Shown here one piece after another: positions 24,506 through 26,926 of a DNA stretch of 26,926 nucleotides. Both the position numbers and the translations under genes were made by a program. The stretch spans positions 1-26,926 of the forward strand of contig CACZNR010000009.1 in NCBI GenBank assembly GCA_902782475.1, in the 5' to 3' direction. A model generated the notes under the pieces. It made no database searches. It saw only the letters and a program-made list of their open reading frames with translations, and was not told the DNA's origin. The DNA comes from an uncultured Eubacteriales bacterium. GTDB lineage: Bacteria > Bacillota > Clostridia > Christensenellales > Christensenellaceae. Position 1 is the stretch's first letter. Each line of letters opens with the position of its first letter.

Positions 24506-24887
24506 TACTAACGATGTGAAGGAAACTGCCGTAGTGCCTGCTGAAGGCAGTGAGGCTCCGGTGGCAGAGGAGAAAAAGAAAAGCTTTTCCGGATCCCTGA
24601 AGGAGATGTGGAACAAGGTGGCAGGGGGAGTATCGAACACCATCGAGAAAGCCGGGAACACTTTTGAAGCAAACAGGATAAGGGAAGAGTTAAGACAGCT
24701 CGACCTTGAAACTGACAGTCTCTACAGGAAGATAGGGGAAAGGATATACCGTTCGGCAGAGGAGACTTTTTCAAAGGATGACTTCAGAGACATACTTGAA
24801 GAGATATCATCAAATTATGAAAAACAGAAGGATCTCCTGCTTAAGGAAGTTATGGTAACTTCCAAACAGGATGATAAAGAAGAATGA
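24495..24887 (+). CDS. Small coiled-coil protein of unknown function
   Basis: I do not recognise the family. About 130 residues, with no signal peptide or membrane helix. The first 30 are acidic and Pro/Ala-rich, followed by KKKSFSGSLKEMWNKVAGG, then a long charged amphipathic helix (about 55-130) typical of coiled coils; RIREELRQLDLETDSLYRKIG resembles helices seen in small cytoplasmic Firmicute proteins. I chose TTG 24495, inside the end of the mutase gene with GGAG seven bases upstream. An in-frame ATG at 24462 has AGGA only two bases away, and would add 11 residues. A terminator follows. Confidence 0.65.
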   Translation: MENNTNDVKETAVVPAEGSEAPVAEEKKKSFSGSLKEMWNKVAGGVSNTIEKAGNTFEANRIREELRQLDLETDSLYRKIGERIYRSAEETFSKDDFRDILEEISSNYEKQKDLLLKEVMVTSKQDDKEE

Positions 24888-24891
24888 ACTT

Positions 24892-24924
24892 AAGGACCGC
24901 AGGTTCGCATACTTGGCGGTCCTT
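24892..24924 (+). terminator. Terminator after the coiled-coil gene
   Basis: AAGGACCGC (24892-24900) pairs with GCGGTCCTT (24916-24924), 15-base loop, followed by a weak T-rich tail. Confidence 0.7.
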
Positions 24925-24966
24925 TCGCTGTTTACCCCGTAAAGCCTGTCGGACCATATCATTAAA

Positions 24967-24995
24967 TTGACTATTGGCACTGCGGGAATTATAAT
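24967..24995 (+). promoter_or_regulatory. Promoter of the SecD/SecF-like pair
   Basis: TTGACT (24967-24972), 17-base gap, TATAAT (24990-24995). The leader before ATG 25046 is about 45 bases. Confidence 0.85.
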
Positions 24996-25045
24996 TATGA
25001 AGGTTTTCTATCTTGAATAGAATAATAACAATGTGAGGGCAGAAC

Positions 25046-26326
25046 ATGAAATTGCGCAATACAATCTTGATATTATTGATCGCAGCCATACTCATAGCTG
25101 GTGCTCTTTCATCATTTATAGGGATACCTGTAAATAATGGTGAGTACAACCCTCTGAGATCACTGACATACGGAAGTGACCTGGGAGGAGAAAATCATAT
25201 CTACATTAAGACTGCGGCTGACAGCGATATTTCAGGTAAAGAAAAAGAAGTTGTATCGATACTGAGAAAAAGACTCAAGGTCTTCGGACTTAACGGGTCA
25301 TCTATCGAAAGCACAGGGGAAGGATCATTCCTTATAAGGATACCTGTCAATGAGACATATACCGAGCAGGAAGCTGCACAGATAGCTGAGATGCTCATTA
25401 CCGTCGGTGATATCGAAGTCAAGACATACGATGATTCAGAGACTTTCCTGAAGAGGGATCATATCCAGCAGGTCGATATTATGGAGAACTCCCTTGGAAG
25501 ATACAGTATCTATCTTCTGATGACTAATGAAGGAATGACCATCCTCAATGACCGGACCGAGAAGATAGCCAACACTGAAACAGCAAACGAGAAATACATC
25601 CATGTATTCTATGATGGTGAGCAGATCGCTGAACTTACCGTGAGACAGGCCATCGACAACGGAATACTCGGATTCAATACTTCATATACCCAGCAGCAGG
25701 CTGAGTACTTCAAGAAGCTCATAAACACAGGAAAGCTTCCAGTGAAACTGGAGATCGATTCAGTTGAAAAGGTCGGTGCTATAAGCAGCAACGGAATAGG
25801 GGACTATATCAATGTACTGCTGATACTGAGCTGTCTGTATGCCGTATACATGATCATCGTGTACAGGCTCGCAGGAATACTTAGCGTTGTATCATATGCA
25901 GGACTTCTTGGAAGCTACATCACACTTGCTTCCCTTACAGGTCTTCGCATGAGCCATCTGTCATTTGCAGGTACATTCGTTGCACTTATCTTCTACATGA
26001 TATGCTCGATAGTACTCATGGAGAAGACAAAGGACGAGTACAGGATAAGGAAGCACATGTCCACATCTTTCAGGAACGGATATCAGGCACTGCTCAAGAT
26101 AGCAACGACTTCCGGATTCATGCTTATCCTTGCTTTTGTGGTATACATCGCAAGTGACAATGCTCATCTTGAGACAGCAGGATTCGGTCTTGGACTTCCG
26201 CTGATACTTGCATACATATTTGCAGTGGTATTCAACTGGATATTCATGAAGCTCCTTACAGGACTTTCAGACAGCAACGGGCTGTTCTTCTCATACAGTG
26301 AGAACAAGGGAGGTGCTGAGAAATGA
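25046..26326 (+). CDS. Divergent SecD-like protein translocase subunit
   Basis: SecD and SecF help drive secretion at the SecYEG channel using the proton gradient. This 426-residue protein has an N-terminal membrane helix (7-27), GSDLGG at 43-48 (the SecD GLDLxGG motif), a large extracytoplasmic region with VVSILRKRLKVFGLNGSSIE and AEYFKKLINTGKLPVKLEI, and five membrane helices after about residue 250. The usual fourth-helix motif VDANVLIFERIKEE is missing: the same place reads VALIFYMICSIVLMEKTKDEY, with no Asp in the helix, and DANITT has become KIATTSG. It is therefore a divergent SecD, or a relative with another job. GAGGGC precedes the start. The next gene starts at its stop (ATGA). Confidence 0.82.
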   Translation: MKLRNTILILLIAAILIAGALSSFIGIPVNNGEYNPLRSLTYGSDLGGENHIYIKTAADSDISGKEKEVVSILRKRLKVFGLNGSSIESTGEGSFLIRIPVNETYTEQEAAQIAEMLITVGDIEVKTYDDSETFLKRDHIQQVDIMENSLGRYSIYLLMTNEGMTILNDRTEKIANTETANEKYIHVFYDGEQIAELTVRQAIDNGILGFNTSYTQQQAEYFKKLINTGKLPVKLEIDSVEKVGAISSNGIGDYINVLLILSCLYAVYMIIVYRLAGILSVVSYAGLLGSYITLASLTGLRMSHLSFAGTFVALIFYMICSIVLMEKTKDEYRIRKHMSTSFRNGYQALLKIATTSGFMLILAFVVYIASDNAHLETAGFGLGLPLILAYIFAVVFNWIFMKLLTGLSDSNGLFFSYSENKGGAEK

Positions 26327-26926
26327 AAAAGAATCTGTCAATGATCGCGATCATCATAGCAGCAGTGATAGTCGTGCTTTCAGTGGTCATCGGAACACGT
26401 TTCGGATCTGATCTCGGAAAATACGATATCATAAGGATCAGCAGCACCAAGGAGATATCCCTGGAAAAGGCTCAGGCAGCAGCATCAGGCCTTGGGATCA
26501 GGGATCTCAAAGTAGTGACTGCAAAGGAAAACTTCAATTCACAGGTAATAATCACCGGCAAGGAGATCTCCGACAAGGATGCAGAGACCATACTTGCTGA
26601 GATAAAGAAGGATAACGAAGATGCATATCTCAGAAGCACAGGTTCCGCTTCAAACAGCGAGAAGACAGGCTTCATCATAAAGATGTTCATCGTCATGGCA
26701 ATAATAGCAGTACTCACTTCTGCATTCTGTGCTTACAGGCTCGGAATGAAGGCAGGCATCTTCCTTCTCGTTTCCGAGATTTGTGCAGCTGTACTTTCAG
26801 TATGCATCAACAGCCTTGCAGGCATTGCAGTCTCATATAACACCGTTGTCGGAGGAAGCCTTATCGCACTGTGCGTAACAGTAGTCTTCTACTACAGCGT
26901 GGTGGCAAGGATGGACCTTCGCGGCA
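26323..26926 (+). CDS. Divergent SecF-like protein (partial, cut by window end)
   Basis: The first 201 codons are visible. There is an N-terminal membrane helix (about 6-26), then GSDLGKYDIIRI near residue 28, matching the SecF/SecD GxDxxGG region but without the glycine pair. A short soluble domain (IRISSTKEISLEKAQAAASGL) follows, then membrane helices from about residue 113. YRLGMKAGIFLLVSE parallels the helix entry in SecF, but the usual helix sequence with Asn-Asp and DRIRE is not seen in the visible part. ATG 26323 overlaps the SecD-like stop, with AGGGAGG about nine bases upstream. The pair is clearly an operon. Family assignment depends mostly on the neighbour. Confidence 0.72.
   Translation, partial: MKKNLSMIAIIIAAVIVVLSVVIGTRFGSDLGKYDIIRISSTKEISLEKAQAAASGLGIRDLKVVTAKENFNSQVIITGKEISDKDAETILAEIKKDNEDAYLRSTGSASNSEKTGFIIKMFIVMAIIAVLTSAFCAYRLGMKAGIFLLVSEICAAVLSVCINSLAGIAVSYNTVVGGSLIALCVTVVFYYSVVARMDLRG

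Noticed and set aside
1..26926. tRNA, rRNA, CRISPR, transposase, integrase or phage genes
   Set aside because: Looked for on both strands and none recognised; no regularly spaced repeats of CRISPR type were seen.

Overview
The window looks like chromosomal DNA from a low-to-moderate GC Bacillota (Firmicutes), probably a fermentative anaerobe. Evidence: a threonyl-tRNA T-box leader, strong Shine-Dalgarno sites, TTGACA/TATAAT promoters, a CsoR copper operon, an ECF-type vitamin transporter subunit, a MocR/GntR regulator, an aldo/keto reductase with a ferredoxin-like tail, and a heavy preference for AGG/AGA and ATA codons. I cannot fix the genus. I saw no phage, IS element, CRISPR array, rRNA or tRNA.

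Region 1 (1-6587, + strand) is one tightly packed operon: the end of a U32 peptidase, a sirtuin, glycerate kinase, a YmfI/FabG-like reductase, an ABC-F ATPase, RNase III (rnc) and serine hydroxymethyltransferase (glyA). Almost every junction is an ATGA/GTGA overlap. A bidirectional terminator closes it. Region 2 (6584-9496) has a MocR-type regulator divergent from an ECF S component, then a minus-strand AlaX-type alanyl-tRNA editing protein. The MocR protein has Arg in place of its PLP lysine and lacks its C-terminal part. Region 3 (9588-11626) is a BadF-type sugar kinase overlapping a geranylgeranyl-reductase-like flavoprotein.

Region 4 (11630-14776) is a copper operon: a CsoR operator inside its promoter, csoR, and a 925-residue CopA. 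CopA ends in two extra HMA domains, and the last is preceded by a good in-frame SD plus ATG that would yield a 69-residue CopZ-like chaperone. Region 5 (14777-16386) is a 500-bp AT-rich gap with inverted repeats, then cysK under a consensus promoter and palindromic operator. A previously easy-to-miss 47-codon remnant of azlD overlaps the cysK stop. Region 6 (16387-19610) holds a minus-strand XRE regulator fused to a SpoT/MESH1-like (p)ppGpp-hydrolase domain, and thrS behind its T-box.

Region 7 (19667-22831) is an Fe-S aldo/keto reductase overlapping an RsmJ-like rRNA methyltransferase, convergent with an MFS transporter whose terminator seems to lie inside the rsmJ-like coding sequence. Region 8 (23003-26926) has a phosphohexomutase, a small coiled-coil protein of unknown function, and a divergent SecD/SecF-like pair (the second cut off by the window end) lacking the usual membrane motif of SecD.

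The most interesting signals are the copA-embedded copZ, the MocR protein without its catalytic lysine facing a vitamin transporter, the XRE-(p)ppGpp hydrolase fusion, the degenerate SecDF pair and the azlD remnant. All family assignments come from reading motifs by eye; no database search was run.
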